DNA of 64,000 nucleotides from Myxacorys chilensis ATA2-1-KO14 (lineage in GTDB: Bacteria; Cyanobacteriota; Cyanobacteriia; Leptolyngbyales; Leptolyngbyaceae). The notes beneath the pieces were generated by a model. It made no database searches. It saw only the letters and a list, made by a program, of their open reading frames with translations, and was not told the DNA's origin. The position numbers and the translations under genes were made by a program. Where the stretch lies: positions 62,001-126,000 of the forward strand of contig JAHHHP010000001.1 of the NCBI GenBank assembly GCA_019359275.1. The letters run 5' to 3'. Below, piece by piece: positions 28,279 to 38,584 of the stretch. Each line of letters opens with the position of its first letter. Within the stretch, counting starts at the first letter, position 1.

Positions 28279-29322
28279 ATGACTGCTTTTTCCACCTCAG
28301 AAAAAACTACCTCCCAAGCACTACCTCCGTCGGATTCTCGCGATCGTGTTAGTCATTGGCTTAAATCTTTTCAGGATAAGATTTGCCAAGGGTTAGAAGC
28401 CGTTGACGGCGCAGGCAAATTTCAAGAAGATAGCTGGGAGCGTCCGGAAGGTGGCGGTGGGCGATCGCGAGTCATGCGCGAGGGAAATGTATTTGAACAA
28501 GGCGGCGTTAACTTCTCGGAGGTTTGGGGAAAGGATCTACCGCCCTCGATTTTAGTGCAACGTCCAGAAGCAAAGGGTCACAGCTTCTATGCCACCGGAA
28601 CGTCGATGGTGTTGCATCCACGTAACCCCTATATTCCGACGGTTCACCTCAACTATCGTTATTTTGAAGCAGGCCCCGTATGGTGGTTTGGTGGCGGCAT
28701 TGACCTAACGCCTTACTATCCGTTTGAAGAAGATGTCATCCACTTTCACCAAACCTTGAAGTCGGCGTGTGATGCTCACCATCCGGAGTACTATCCGACC
28801 TTTAAGCTATGGTGTGATGAGTATTTTTACCTTAAGCACCGCAATGAGACCCGTGGCGTCGGCGGAATTTTCTTTGACTACCAGGACACTCAAGGAATTC
28901 TCTATCCAGTCTCCTATCCGGGTTCTCAGTTAGATAGCCCTGCTGCTCATCGAAGTCAGGCAGCCGGTACGGTGAAAGATCGGACGTGGGAAGATTTGTT
29001 TGCGTTTGTGCAGTCGTGCGGCAATGCCTTTTTGCCCGCTTATGTGCCGATTGCAGAACGTGGTCGGAATACCGAGTATGGCGATCGCGAGCGCAATTTC
29101 CAACTTTATCGACGCGGGCGCTACGTCGAATTCAACTTGGTTTACGATCGCGGCACAATCTTTGGGTTGCAAACCAACGGACGGACTGAATCGATTCTGA
29201 TGTCCTTACCGCCTTTGGTGCGATGGGAGTATGGGTTTGAGCCACAACCTGAAAGTCCAGAAGCCCGCCTCTATGATATTTTTCTCAAGCCTCAAGATTG
29301 GGTGAACTGGTCAGCCCATTGA
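28279..29322 (+). CDS. hemF: Oxygen-dependent coproporphyrinogen III oxidase
   Basis: Converts coproporphyrinogen III to protoporphyrinogen IX with O2, a step in heme and chlorophyll synthesis. 347 residues from the ATG at 28279. The family signatures are clear: [17 protein letters not shown] near 75-91, [20 protein letters not shown] near 110-129, [30 protein letters not shown] and the C-terminal [20 protein letters not shown]. Length and motifs are normal. A terminator-like hairpin follows the stop codon by about 90 bp. Confidence 0.96.
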   Translation: MTAFSTSEKTTSQALPPSDSRDRVSHWLKSFQDKICQGLEAVDGAGKFQEDSWERPEGGGGRSRVMREGNVFEQGGVNFSEVWGKDLPPSILVQRPEAKGHSFYATGTSMVLHPRNPYIPTVHLNYRYFEAGPVWWFGGGIDLTPYYPFEEDVIHFHQTLKSACDAHHPEYYPTFKLWCDEYFYLKHRNETRGVGGIFFDYQDTQGILYPVSYPGSQLDSPAAHRSQAAGTVKDRTWEDLFAFVQSCGNAFLPAYVPIAERGRNTEYGDRERNFQLYRRGRYVEFNLVYDRGTIFGLQTNGRTESILMSLPPLVRWEYGFEPQPESPEARLYDIFLKPQDWVNWSAH

Positions 29323-29408
29323 GCTAGAGTGTGAGCGATCGCTACAGGTGTTGAAAATCAGCACGTTCTCTAGGCTTCCCTATTTGGTAGGACTGAAAAT
29401 TTTGCATG

Positions 29409-29444
29409 GAACCGTCGGCTCAGCAAGTCGGCGGTTTTGTTTGT
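29409..29444 (+). terminator. Terminator downstream of hemF
   Basis: AACCGTCGGCT pairs with AGTCGGCGGTT (11 bp with two G-T pairs, 5-base loop) and is followed by a T-rich tract TTTTGTTTGT. Position about 90 bp after hemF is compatible with a rho-independent terminator. Confidence 0.7.
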
Positions 29445-29477
29445 CTTTGCTTTTCGGAGTTGCACCTTTGTGAAATG

Positions 29478-29536
29478 TTTTTGACAGTAGTATTTTTGAC
29501 AGTAGTAAAGGTGAGAGAGTTCACCTCGGTGAACTC
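29478..29536. promoter_or_regulatory. Tandem 15-bp repeat plus palindrome, possible operator
   Basis: The 15-mer TTTTTGACAGTAGTA occurs twice back to back (29478-29492 and 29493-29507); each copy contains TTGACA. Ten bases on, GAGTTCACC-TC-GGTGAACTC forms a 9-bp-arm palindrome at 29517-29536. The arrangement looks like duplicated -35 boxes or regulator half-sites next to an operator. It lies about 350 bp upstream of the first exopolysaccharide gene. Function is inferred from structure only. Confidence 0.45.
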
Positions 29537-29888
29537 GATCTGCAGCTAGTAAGTTAAAGATTTCGTGAAACTGTAGGACTGGGAATTGCGCTTTCTGATT
29601 CTAATGAAGTACTGTTTCAACTAACGCATCAAAGTGAAATTGTTAAGCAGCAACAGAAAAGCGACAGAAAGGCTCGTAGCTTCAAAGGCTAGACTAAAAA
29701 GTCTGTTGTATGCATCTTTCAGGGGTTTTCTATCTTACTTCCCGACTGGTCTAGTATTTTTGTCACAGCAGTTGTCTTGAATGACAAGTCTAGTTTCAGC
29801 TCTAAGTTTTAGTTAAAGGGTAGCTCTCCGATAACCTTCTTGTCTTAAAGGTTGTCTTCACGTTTAATTAATTATCGAGAGTGCAGCA

Positions 29889-31316
29889 ATGCTCCCTACT
29901 GTATCTCGTTCGGAAGCGAAACGTGATGTTCGCTCCCCAGCGTTCATCTGTTTTCAAAAAGGATTATCTATTAGAGGACTACGAGTTGTTCTCCTGGGGT
30001 CAGATCTTGTATTAGTAGCGATCGCGTGGCAAATCGCAGCAGCAGTAAGTACTCCTTGGCTACCCACTTGGGACTTTCAAGAAAATCCGCTTGCGCCGCT
30101 CCTTGTTCTTTGTGTTGAGTTAGGTGTTCTCGTTACTGGAGACTTTTATAAATCTGGTGCATCTCGCCGGAATTACATAGGGCTGATCAAAGCATTGACG
30201 ATCGCGCAGGTCTTGCTGTTGTTGATCGCCTACTTTTACCATCCTGGTCAGTTCATTTCGCGATCGCACTTCATTACATTCTGGTTACTCAGCATTGTTT
30301 TCATTTGCGCGAATCATCTTGTTGCCGATCTCTCTATCAATCTATTGCGGCAGAAAGGGGCGATTCGCTATCCAGTATTTCTCATTTCTGATGGCGAAGA
30401 GTTAGAAGGCTCGACTCGCATCATTCTCAAAGAAAACCGCTATAACATTGTTGGAAGCGCTGGGATAAAGTCGCTCAGCAGTTCTGAACGTGAGAAGACG
30501 TTTGCAAAAATTCAGGCGTTGGGAGTTGTAGAAGCATTTGTCTCGTGGAGGGCAATTCAGGATCAATTGTTTCTTTGCTGGCAATTTCAATCGGCAGGAA
30601 TTACTTTGCACGTCATTCCACTTGGGCTAGAATCCCTGTTTCAGGGGTCGCGGTTTTGGACGTTGGGACAATTTCCAGCCTTGAGCTTTTCACCGCCTTC
30701 GATTACAAGCATCGATTTTTTGATCAAACGATCCCTCGATTTCTTAGGCACGGTGATTTTTCTAAGCATTTTGTTTCCCGTTTATGCTGCGATCGCGCTA
30801 CTGATCAAACTTGACTCACCGGGATCAATCTTCTATCGACAAACTCGAATTGGGCTGCATGGCAAACCGTTTGAGGTCTGGAAATTCCGCACAATGGTAC
30901 AGAATGCGGACGAACTGCAAAAGTCACTGGAGGCTCAGAATGACGTAAAAGATGGAATTCTATTCAAGATGAAGCGTGATCCTCGGGTGACTCGCGTTGG
31001 AGATATCCTCAGGCGATATAGTCTGGATGAATTGCCACAGCTATTTAACGTAGCACTGGGCGAAATGAGTTTTGTCGGTCCTCGCCCGTTACCTGTACGT
31101 GATGTCGAAAAATTTGCTTCTCATCATTTTGTGCGTCATGAGGTGTTGCCAGGAGTTACAGGGCTTTGGCAGGTTTCGGGGCGCTCGAACATAAATAACT
31201 TTGAGGACGTAATTCAGTTAGATCTGGCTTACATCCAAAATTGGTCGCTCTGGTTGGATTTGAAGATACTGCTGAAAACGGTTCAAGTCGTGCTTTGCAG
31301 AACGGGAGCTTATTGA
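29889..31316 (+). CDS. Exopolysaccharide initiating polyprenyl glycosylphosphotransferase
   Basis: Transfers a sugar-1-phosphate from a UDP-sugar to undecaprenyl phosphate, the first step of repeat-unit assembly. 475 residues: about four or five N-terminal membrane helices, a Rossmann-like middle (about 150-260), a further helix ([20 protein letters not shown] near 278-297), then the conserved cytoplasmic sugar transferase domain: [60 protein letters not shown], and [16 protein letters not shown]. This WcaJ/WbaP-like architecture is complete. It heads the exopolysaccharide locus. The sugar is not predictable. Confidence 0.93.
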   Translation: MLPTVSRSEAKRDVRSPAFICFQKGLSIRGLRVVLLGSDLVLVAIAWQIAAAVSTPWLPTWDFQENPLAPLLVLCVELGVLVTGDFYKSGASRRNYIGLIKALTIAQVLLLLIAYFYHPGQFISRSHFITFWLLSIVFICANHLVADLSINLLRQKGAIRYPVFLISDGEELEGSTRIILKENRYNIVGSAGIKSLSSSEREKTFAKIQALGVVEAFVSWRAIQDQLFLCWQFQSAGITLHVIPLGLESLFQGSRFWTLGQFPALSFSPPSITSIDFLIKRSLDFLGTVIFLSILFPVYAAIALLIKLDSPGSIFYRQTRIGLHGKPFEVWKFRTMVQNADELQKSLEAQNDVKDGILFKMKRDPRVTRVGDILRRYSLDELPQLFNVALGEMSFVGPRPLPVRDVEKFASHHFVRHEVLPGVTGLWQVSGRSNINNFEDVIQLDLAYIQNWSLWLDLKILLKTVQVVLCRTGAY

Positions 31317-31412
31317 TGTCGAACCCTAACTGGCGCTGATGGTTGAGAGAGTTAAATTTCTACTGTGTGGCTTCTCCGATATCAAACGGTTTGAATCTTT
31401 TTAGAAAACTCA

Positions 31413-32921
31413 ATGGACTCTATGACAGACGCCGCTAAACCAATTCATACTCAATCCACTCTTAACTCTGATATCCATCAGGAGTTGAACGGTGTTGAGC
31501 CAAACTTAACTGATTCGCCAAGCGGCGTAGACGATTCCTCTAATGCCATTGATGCTGAACTGGTTTCTGTGGAAAACGCCACTAATCTGACGTACTGTAC
31601 CAGTGATGTCTCTATGGCAGAGGGGTTCTTCGCCTACTACGAGTCATTTGTTGAGCGTTCGATTGAAGATCCCTTGCTTTGGCACAGTCAGACTTTTGGA
31701 GTGAATTCAGAACCGCCGACCGCTTGGCGTCATCCTTGGGTAAAAGTTGGGTTAATTGGGGTTGGAGGGTTATCTACGATCGCGGTTACAGGATCTCTTT
31801 TGCTAAAAGGAGCGGCTCAACCCACGCTAACTAGAGATACTAACGCGACGCTCAATCAGAAGAACTCAGCGACTCAATCTCCTCGGGTTAGCTCGTCTGC
31901 TGTTGCACCTCCCGCTTCGACAATGGAGCTTTCGGGCGGAGCCCCTTCACCAGGAATCACGAAAGTTCGGATTCCTAAAGTCATCAGTCCCGCGATTCGC
32001 GCTCCGTTGCCTGGTCAAGTCATTAGTCGTCAGTCGATTGATTTACAATCCCTTTCTAGTCCATCGGCTAAGCTGCCTAATCCTAAAACTTCCCAAAGGC
32101 GCGCACCTAATACTCGTTCTGTTTCACCCAAAAACATCTCTACCTCAACCACGATCGTTGCTCGTCCAATTCGTTCTGATTCATCTTCAGCAACCCCCCT
32201 GCCAACCTTGACTCCATCTGCGCCAGAGTGGGTGCAAGGACAGCTAAATTCAGCTCACCGAACATCTAACTTAAGGACTGGTGAATCGGCTGCTTTAACC
32301 CCTAAAGAGCCTGTCTACGGGTTGTCTTCTGAATCCATTCTAACGTCACCTTCTGAAGCCACTCCGCGATCGCAGTCAAATTCAAAAGATTTAAGCCCCC
32401 AATTGCAACTCCTGCGCTCTGCTGAACTGGATCAACCGGGTACGGAGCTTGGCAAAGCCACAATCCCCGGAAGCTTGGCTCCGGGTTCTAAATTTCCTAA
32501 AGCAGAATCACTCCCCTTGCCGCCGTTTACAAAGTTACTCCTTAAAGACGCCCAATCTGCGCTTAAGCTGAACGAAATTAAGGCAAGAGTAGATGTAAAT
32601 CGTCGAAATGTCACCTTAGGCAACGTGTCTCCAGAGATTAGCCAAAGCATTAATGCCGCACAGACGATTCGCCATTTTCTAGACGTATCTAAAAAACTGC
32701 CTAAAGATCTCAATATTGCCGTTGTACCGCTTACTCAGCAGGCCACAACTGTAATTCCTAGGGCGAACGAATTAGGTGATTTTCAGGTGTTTCGATTGCC
32801 AATGAAGGATTACGAGAACGCTTGGGCTAGGTTTACCCAAGAAGCTAAGCAAGTTGTGTCTGTTCCAGAGTTTGGATTTATTGATTATCAGCAACAAGTT
32901 ATTGTTTTGCCATTGACTTAG
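31413..32921 (+). CDS. Single-pass membrane protein with Ser/Pro-rich region, unknown
   Basis: A 502-residue protein between the initiating transferase and the Wzc-like gene. Residues 1-105 are acidic; one membrane helix follows (VGLIGVGGLSTIAVTGSLLL near 110-130); residues 140-340 are low-complexity Ser/Thr/Pro/Gln; the last 160 residues look folded (from LPPFTKLLLKDAQSALKLNE to PEFGFIDYQQQVIVLPL). No family recognised. Placement and co-orientation suggest an exopolysaccharide export or envelope-spanning accessory factor. Confidence 0.75.
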   Translation: MDSMTDAAKPIHTQSTLNSDIHQELNGVEPNLTDSPSGVDDSSNAIDAELVSVENATNLTYCTSDVSMAEGFFAYYESFVERSIEDPLLWHSQTFGVNSEPPTAWRHPWVKVGLIGVGGLSTIAVTGSLLLKGAAQPTLTRDTNATLNQKNSATQSPRVSSSAVAPPASTMELSGGAPSPGITKVRIPKVISPAIRAPLPGQVISRQSIDLQSLSSPSAKLPNPKTSQRRAPNTRSVSPKNISTSTTIVARPIRSDSSSATPLPTLTPSAPEWVQGQLNSAHRTSNLRTGESAALTPKEPVYGLSSESILTSPSEATPRSQSNSKDLSPQLQLLRSAELDQPGTELGKATIPGSLAPGSKFPKAESLPLPPFTKLLLKDAQSALKLNEIKARVDVNRRNVTLGNVSPEISQSINAAQTIRHFLDVSKKLPKDLNIAVVPLTQQATTVIPRANELGDFQVFRLPMKDYENAWARFTQEAKQVVSVPEFGFIDYQQQVIVLPLT

Positions 32922-33005
32922 GCGTTGTTTGTGCTTAGCTACGTTTCTCAAATTGATTCGATAAGGTTCCGGAGAAAGTAAGCCCACCTCGTAATCAGGT
33001 AAAGA

Positions 33006-35225
33006 ATGCTCCCTTCTACCCCCCCTCTCCTCTCCATGGACGCGATTGATTATTCTGAAGAGATTAGTTTTCAGAAGTACTGGTTGGTGTTGAAGCGCCG
33101 ATGGCTTTTGATCGCACTCATTTCCAGTAGTTTGCTTGGGCTGTCTGCTTTCTACGCTCTCACCAGAGCGCCTGTCTATGAAGCAGCCGGAAAGCTGCTA
33201 TTCAAGTCAGATAAAACGTCTACACTCGTGGGGATTAAGTCGGATTCAGGACAGCTAGAGGCGTTGACCCAAAAAAGCGATCCGTTAAGCACACAGGCAG
33301 AACTTCTGCGCTCTCTCTCGATCGCCAGGGAAACGATTGAATCGCTCAATCTAACTGACAATCAAGGCAAACGGCTGACTCCTAAAGCATTTTCCAATCT
33401 TCTGATTGCTAAACCTGTAGTGGGAACTGATATTTTGCAGTTAACTTACAGGGCAAAAAACCCAGAGCTTGCAGCAACGGTAGTGAATCGAGTCATGCAA
33501 GCTTATCTCAAAGACAACGTTACGTTCAATCGGAAGGAAGCTGTATCGGCGAAGAAATTTATTGTAGAGCAGTTACCGGAAACCGAGAAAGCGGTTAACC
33601 AAGCGGAAGCAAATCTGCGTCAGTTTAAAGAGGCGAATGGCATTGTTGCCTTAGAGCAAGAAGCATCGGCTACGGTAACAGGATTATCAACGCTAGATAA
33701 AGAGATTACAGATACACAAGCGGAATTAACGCAAGCTAATGCCCGAACGTCTGAACTTCGTAGCCAAGTGGGAATGGATGCAAAAACGGCACTGGCGATT
33801 ACAGCGCTCAATCAGTCAGAGAATGTTCAGAAAGCCTTGACAGAAATTCAGCAAGTGCGGGCAAAACTGGCGAAACAACGAACAATCTACAGCCCAAAGC
33901 ATCCTGAAATTGATCTGCTGCAACGTCAGGAGACGGCAGCAAGAGGAGTTTTGCAAGAGCAGGTCGCTGAAATTTTGGGAGCAAATTTACAAGTGCCGAA
34001 CGGCAAGCTGCAAATCGGAACGACAGCGCAAAGTCTGGTGGCTGATTTAGCAAAAGCTGAGGTAGAGCGGTTTAGTTTGGCGCAACGACTTCAGGCACTC
34101 GCGCGATCGCAGTCAGCTTATCTAGCGCGATCGCAGAGTTTACCTGCCTTAGAAAAGACACAACGGGAATTAGAACGTCAGCTAGACGCGGCACAAACAA
34201 CTTACAAAACGCTGTTAACAAAGTTGCAAGAAGTGCAGGTTGCTGAAAATCAAGCGGTGGGGAATGCCACCATTGTATCGGCGGCGGAAGTGCAGCCCGA
34301 ACCAGTGGAGTCTAAAACGTTGCTTTATTTGGTGGCGGGTGGTGTCGCGGGGCTACTGCTTGGAACTGCTACAGCGTTCTTAGTGGACTATAGCGATCGC
34401 TCGGTGAAGACGCTGCGAGAAGCCAGAGAGTTGTTTCAGTACACGCTGCTAGGTGTGATTCCAACGGTTGGAGATTCTGAGCGGCTCGGCGGCGATCAGG
34501 CGATTCCTCAAGTCATTTCTCGCGATCGCCCAAGTTTTGCAGCGCAAGAAGCCTACCAAATGCTCCATGCGAATCTACGCTTTTTGACCTCTGATAAACA
34601 GTTGAAGTCGATTGTGGTGACAAGCTCAGCTCGCAAAGAAGGGAAGTCTACGATCGCGGCGAATTTGGCAACAGCGATGTCTCAAGTTCAACGGCGGGTG
34701 CTGCTGGTGGATGCAGACTTGCGCTACCCCTGCCAGCACCATGTGTGGAGTGTGTTGAATCAGGTCGGGTTGAGTAATTTGATCGTGGGTCAGGTGAAAT
34801 TTCGGGATGCAGTGCAGGTCATTACGCCTCATTTGCATGTTATGACGTCTGGTGTGCTTCCGCCTAATCCGTTAGCGTTGCTCGATTCTAAACGCATGGC
34901 AGATCTGATCGAATCCTTCACTCAGGACTATGATTTTGTCATTTTTGATGCACCAACGCTTTCTGGAACGGCAGATGCAACGGTACTTAATAAGATGACA
35001 GATGGAAGTTTATTGGTGGTTCGTCCGGGCGTCATTAATGCAGCGGATGGGAAAGCAGCGAAACACTATTTAGCTCAGTCAGATCAAACCGTTTTGGGAA
35101 TGGTGGTCAATCACTTTGATACTGGAAATGAGCCGGATAGTTACTTCTACTACAACAAAGAAATGGAGCCTACCGTTCAATCAGAGCGGGATATAAGCGT
35201 GAGCGATTCGTTGAATCAGCGATAG
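33006..35225 (+). CDS. Wzc-like polysaccharide co-polymerase and tyrosine autokinase
   Basis: Controls chain length and export of Wzx/Wzy polysaccharide. 739 residues. The N-terminal Wzz domain opens near residue 17 (EEISFQKYWLVLKRRWLL) with a first membrane helix to about 55; a long periplasmic coiled-coil region follows; the second helix is LLYLVAGGVAGLLLGTATAF near 438-457. The cytoplasmic BY-kinase domain has Walker A ARKEGKST (540-547), Walker A' RRVLLVDADLRYP near 563-575, and DFVIFDAPTLSG near 642. The C-terminus holds only a small tyrosine cluster (SYFYY, about 715), shorter than the usual Tyr tail. An internal ATG at 33036 is an alternative start. Confidence 0.92.
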   Translation: MLPSTPPLLSMDAIDYSEEISFQKYWLVLKRRWLLIALISSSLLGLSAFYALTRAPVYEAAGKLLFKSDKTSTLVGIKSDSGQLEALTQKSDPLSTQAELLRSLSIARETIESLNLTDNQGKRLTPKAFSNLLIAKPVVGTDILQLTYRAKNPELAATVVNRVMQAYLKDNVTFNRKEAVSAKKFIVEQLPETEKAVNQAEANLRQFKEANGIVALEQEASATVTGLSTLDKEITDTQAELTQANARTSELRSQVGMDAKTALAITALNQSENVQKALTEIQQVRAKLAKQRTIYSPKHPEIDLLQRQETAARGVLQEQVAEILGANLQVPNGKLQIGTTAQSLVADLAKAEVERFSLAQRLQALARSQSAYLARSQSLPALEKTQRELERQLDAAQTTYKTLLTKLQEVQVAENQAVGNATIVSAAEVQPEPVESKTLLYLVAGGVAGLLLGTATAFLVDYSDRSVKTLREARELFQYTLLGVIPTVGDSERLGGDQAIPQVISRDRPSFAAQEAYQMLHANLRFLTSDKQLKSIVVTSSARKEGKSTIAANLATAMSQVQRRVLLVDADLRYPCQHHVWSVLNQVGLSNLIVGQVKFRDAVQVITPHLHVMTSGVLPPNPLALLDSKRMADLIESFTQDYDFVIFDAPTLSGTADATVLNKMTDGSLLVVRPGVINAADGKAAKHYLAQSDQTVLGMVVNHFDTGNEPDSYFYYNKEMEPTVQSERDISVSDSLNQR

Positions 35226-36211
35226 TTTTTGAGTTTCATTTTCTAATTCGTTTCAGGTTGAATTCTAGTATCTCCAGTAATTCAAAAGAAGTTTCATGTT
35301 GAATCTTAATTTGCTTTTTGGCTTTTTCCGCTTATTCTCAAGTATGTTGTTTTTAATCACTATATTCCCATTATTAAATATGCTTGCAAGAGCCAGCGTA
35401 TTATGTTATCATTTCGTCAGGAGCGCTCCAAAATTTAGATAGACTAAACGATTTTTTTGCTTGAGATTGCTGCTTCTAAAAGCGTTGAACTAAATGTTCA
35501 ATTGATGTGAAAGAAATTTCAACTAATCTAACAACTGGATAGAGTAGGTGATTTGTTTGGAGTGAGCTTTGATGATCTTCGGATCTCAGTTTCTCCGCCG
35601 TAACCTTTCCTTGGCGTTGAACGTGTGCAGCTTAGGAAGGTCGAATCGCAGGATAAGTGTAACCGAAAACGAAAGCGATCGCTGCGACGCGCTATTTATC
35701 GCCCAGTCCATGGTTGTTATTTAGATAGTGTGAGTCAGAAGCACAAAATATTTGCCGATTGCCCTGGGCAATTGCGGTAACGGGGCATAGGGCGACGCAG
35801 TGCGCTGATGCTGATTGCGAGTCAAACAACGGTTGCTCAGAACGGGGAGTGGCTAGAAGCGTTTTGGTGCGAGCACTGTCAGAGCAATCAGTGATTTCAT
35901 GTGCGGAAAGTGGGAGAGCGAGACTATTAGCTATCGCCTCCTTCAGTGGAGATGTGGAAACGGTGAGCGGCGTGATTGATCCACATGGAAATCCATCGGT
36001 GAGCGAATTCACACAGCGACAATCCAGGATAGTTGGATGTGGAGGGGCCAAAGATTTCAGGTTTATTCGGTGAGCTGCAAACGAGGCGCACTTCAACGGT
36101 TCTCGACACAGCTTAAAAGCAGTTGGCGGCTCTTAAGTTAATTAAGACAACGTTGGATTTGCGTAACAGTACGATAGTAGAGACGTTTAGCCATTAAAAG
36201 GAAATAAAGTT
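35226..36211. other. 986-bp region without an identifiable gene
   Basis: The first 330 bp are very AT-rich. From about 35560 to 36090 base composition becomes richer in GC than the flanking locus, and overlapping open frames occur on both strands (50 codons at 35571-35723 forward; 104 codons at 35759-36073 forward; 134 codons at 35692-36096 reverse). None resembles a protein I know, and none has a clear ribosome binding site. This may be eroded coding DNA or an insertion; I cannot assign it. Confidence 0.4.
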
Positions 36212-37093
36212 ATGGCTCAAATCATGCGAAAGCAGCCCTTCCGGCCCTGCGAACTGAAATCTCTAAAGCTACTCAACATTGGTTGTGGTTATAACTTCCA
36301 TCCTGCATGGATTAATTTAGATTTAGTTCCTTGTACTCAGGAAGTTCAACGATATGACGCTCGACGGGGACTTCCATTTCCTGACAATGTTGTCGACGCT
36401 TGCTACAGTTCTCATGTTCTTGAACATCTTAAGAAGCCAGAAGCAATGGAGTTCTTGCAGCAACAGTTCCGGGTGCTTAAATCAGGCGGAATTATTCGTG
36501 TAGTTGTTCCAGATTTAGAAAAAATTACACGAAGTTATCTACATGAACTAGAGCAAGCAGATCTAGGTACCAGTGAAGCACAAACAAATTATGATTGGAT
36601 GATGCTAGAGTTGCTCGACCAAGTGGCGCGTGATGTGCGTGGGGGGCAGATGGGTGAATATCTTCAATATCTGAAAGATGTTGAAAACCAAAATTTTGTG
36701 CTTTCACGAGTTGGAACCGAAATAGAATACTGTGAGAATGGCTTTCAGATGACGTTAAAGCAGAAACTAGCAGGGATGAGTCTGAGTCACTTAATCCAGA
36801 AAGCAAGATATGAGATCGCTGGATTGGTTGTTGCAATAATTGCTGGAAAAGCTGCTCAAAAAAGCTTTCAAGAAGGCATATTTCGTAACGCTGGCGAAGT
36901 TCATCATTGGATGTACGATCGATTCTCCTTAAAGCGTCTACTGCAACAAACAGGATTTCAGGACATTAAAGTTTGTTGCCCAGACGAGAGCCAAATTCCT
37001 GATTTTAATCAATATGGTCTTGATGTTTTAGAGGGCAAAGCTAAAAAACCTGACTCGTTATTCATTGAAGGTGTCAAGCCCAATCTAGATTAG
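36212..37093 (+). CDS. Class I SAM-dependent methyltransferase
   Basis: A 293-residue methyltransferase. The SAM-binding motif I is LKLLNIGCGYNFHPAWINLD near 19-38, the acidic residue after strand 2 is in LDLVP, and SSHVLEHLKKPEAMEFLQQQ plus VLKSGGIIRVVVPDLEK gives motifs II-III. An insertion of about 100 residues follows before the C-terminal HHWMYDRFSLKRLLQQTGFQ. This layout is common for methyltransferases in O-antigen and exopolysaccharide clusters, which likely methylate a sugar or glycan end. It starts a new transcription segment after the gene-free kilobase. Confidence 0.87.
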   Translation: MAQIMRKQPFRPCELKSLKLLNIGCGYNFHPAWINLDLVPCTQEVQRYDARRGLPFPDNVVDACYSSHVLEHLKKPEAMEFLQQQFRVLKSGGIIRVVVPDLEKITRSYLHELEQADLGTSEAQTNYDWMMLELLDQVARDVRGGQMGEYLQYLKDVENQNFVLSRVGTEIEYCENGFQMTLKQKLAGMSLSHLIQKARYEIAGLVVAIIAGKAAQKSFQEGIFRNAGEVHHWMYDRFSLKRLLQQTGFQDIKVCCPDESQIPDFNQYGLDVLEGKAKKPDSLFIEGVKPNLD

Positions 37094-37121
37094 GGCTAAA
37101 CTGTTATAGAACTCCTACTAA

Positions 37122-37156
37122 ATTGAGCTAATTGAACTTAGTTCAATTAGCTCAAT
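37122..37156 (+). terminator. Strong hairpin between methyltransferase and flippase genes
   Basis: A perfect 16-bp stem (ATTGAGCTAATTGAAC and its complement) with a three-base loop TTA. The following bases CACAAAATTTTT contain a delayed T stretch, so it could be a weak rho-independent terminator or attenuator within the polysaccharide operon. The methyltransferase stop codon is 29 bp upstream. Confidence 0.65.
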
Positions 37157-37247
37157 CACAAAATTTTTATCCTTTGAAATGCGGCTGGAAGGCTCAATTG
37201 GGGCTTAAGTTTGATGCAGATTTTCGCTTTTCAAACTAATTAATTAC

Positions 37248-38582
37248 ATGCTTAGTAAACTTGCGAATATTAAACGAAAGGTTACTCCTGGTACACGTCA
37301 AATAATTGGTAATGGCTTATGGTTAACTGCTGATAAAGTTCTGCGAATGTTGGTCGGACTATTAATAGGTATTTGGGTTGCACGATATCTTGGAGTGGAG
37401 CAGTTTGGGCTTCTGAATTATACGATCGCATTTGCTGCTTTTTTTACGCCCATCGCGGCGCTGGGCTTAGACAGTATTGTGATCCGTGAAATTGTTCAGC
37501 ATCCTACTCGAAAGAATAGTTTGCTGGGCTCTGCATTTTGTCTGAAGCTATCTGGCGGCTTAATTGGCACTCTGCTAGCAACTATCAGTATTTACTTCTT
37601 TCGCTCTGATACTTTAAGTCGATCGCTTGTTCCCATCCTCACAGCAGGATTTGCCTTTCAGTCGTTTGAGGTCATTGATCTTTGGTTTCAATCACAAGTC
37701 CAAGCTAAGAATACAGTTTTAGCTAGAAATACTGCGTTTGCTATCACAACGGTTCTCAAGGTTATTTGTCTTCAACTTCATGCACCTCTTGAAGTGTTCG
37801 CTTATCTCTATTTGACAGAGGTCATTCTGAGCGTTTTAGGATTAGTGGTCGTCTATAAAATTCAAAATCAGCGATTTGGCCTATGGAAAATCGATGCCAA
37901 GCTAATGCGGCAGTTGCTCAAAGACAGTTCCCCTCTAATTTTCTCAGGCATTGCAATCCTGATTTACATGAAAATTGATCAAATCATGATAGGTCAGATG
38001 CTAGGTGATAGAGCCGTTGGTGTCTATTCAGCAGCGTTGAGGGTTTCCGAAGTTTGGTATTTCATTCCAGTTGCAGTTGCGTCCTCAGTCTCACCTGCCA
38101 TTATCAAAGCAAGACAAGTCGAGCCTAAGCAGTATTACCAAAAAATCCAGACAGTTTTTGATGGAATGGTTCTAATTTCCTACTCTATCTCCATTGCTAT
38201 GAGTTTTCTGGCAGAACCAATTATCTTGAGGCTATATGGCTCGGACTATTCAGAAGCGATCCCTATCTTAGTTACACACATTTGGGCTTCTGTATTTGTC
38301 TTCTTGGGAGTTGCTAGAAGTATTTGGTTAACTGCTGAAAACTTAGTGATTTTTTCTCTGAAAACGACTGTCATAGGAGCGATTGTCAACGTTGGGTTAA
38401 ATATGATCCTAATTCCAAAATATGCTGGCTTGGGTGCTGCGATCGCAACCGTAGTTGCTTATTTATTCGCAGTTTTGCTTTCATGTGCATTTTATCCACG
38501 ATTACGGAGCATTGGCAAATTGATGCTTAATGCGCTGACCCTCGTTTGGGTGTTTAAAGCTATGAAATCTATATCTCGATAA
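37248..38582 (+). CDS. Wzx-type polysaccharide flippase
   Basis: Moves undecaprenyl-linked repeat units across the cytoplasmic membrane. 444 residues with about 12-14 predicted helices. The N-terminal GNGLWLTADKVLRMLVGLLI and GIWVARYLGVEQFGLLNYTI pieces are characteristic of the MOP-superfamily polysaccharide flippases, and the helical repeat with conserved KIDQIMIGQMLGDRAVGVYS near 243-262 is the typical central region. The next gene starts 2 bp after the stop codon. Confidence 0.92.
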   Translation: MLSKLANIKRKVTPGTRQIIGNGLWLTADKVLRMLVGLLIGIWVARYLGVEQFGLLNYTIAFAAFFTPIAALGLDSIVIREIVQHPTRKNSLLGSAFCLKLSGGLIGTLLATISIYFFRSDTLSRSLVPILTAGFAFQSFEVIDLWFQSQVQAKNTVLARNTAFAITTVLKVICLQLHAPLEVFAYLYLTEVILSVLGLVVVYKIQNQRFGLWKIDAKLMRQLLKDSSPLIFSGIAILIYMKIDQIMIGQMLGDRAVGVYSAALRVSEVWYFIPVAVASSVSPAIIKARQVEPKQYYQKIQTVFDGMVLISYSISIAMSFLAEPIILRLYGSDYSEAIPILVTHIWASVFVFLGVARSIWLTAENLVIFSLKTTVIGAIVNVGLNMILIPKYAGLGAAIATVVAYLFAVLLSCAFYPRLRSIGKLMLNALTLVWVFKAMKSISR

Positions 38583-38584
38583 AC

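Larger units (their letters stand above)
29323..29888. other. Intergenic region upstream of exopolysaccharide locus
   Basis: 566 bp. It contains a hemF terminator (29409-29444), two exact 15-bp tandem repeats with an embedded TTGACA (29478-29507) and a 20-bp palindrome (29517-29536), each listed separately. The rest (29540-29888) is AT-rich with no gene or structure I can support. It should contain the main promoter for the exopolysaccharide cluster. Confidence 0.5.

Noticed and set aside
35692..36096. Overlapping frames in the unexplained kilobase as real genes
   Set aside because: Both strands are open over the same stretch and neither product resembles a protein; kept as an observation only.
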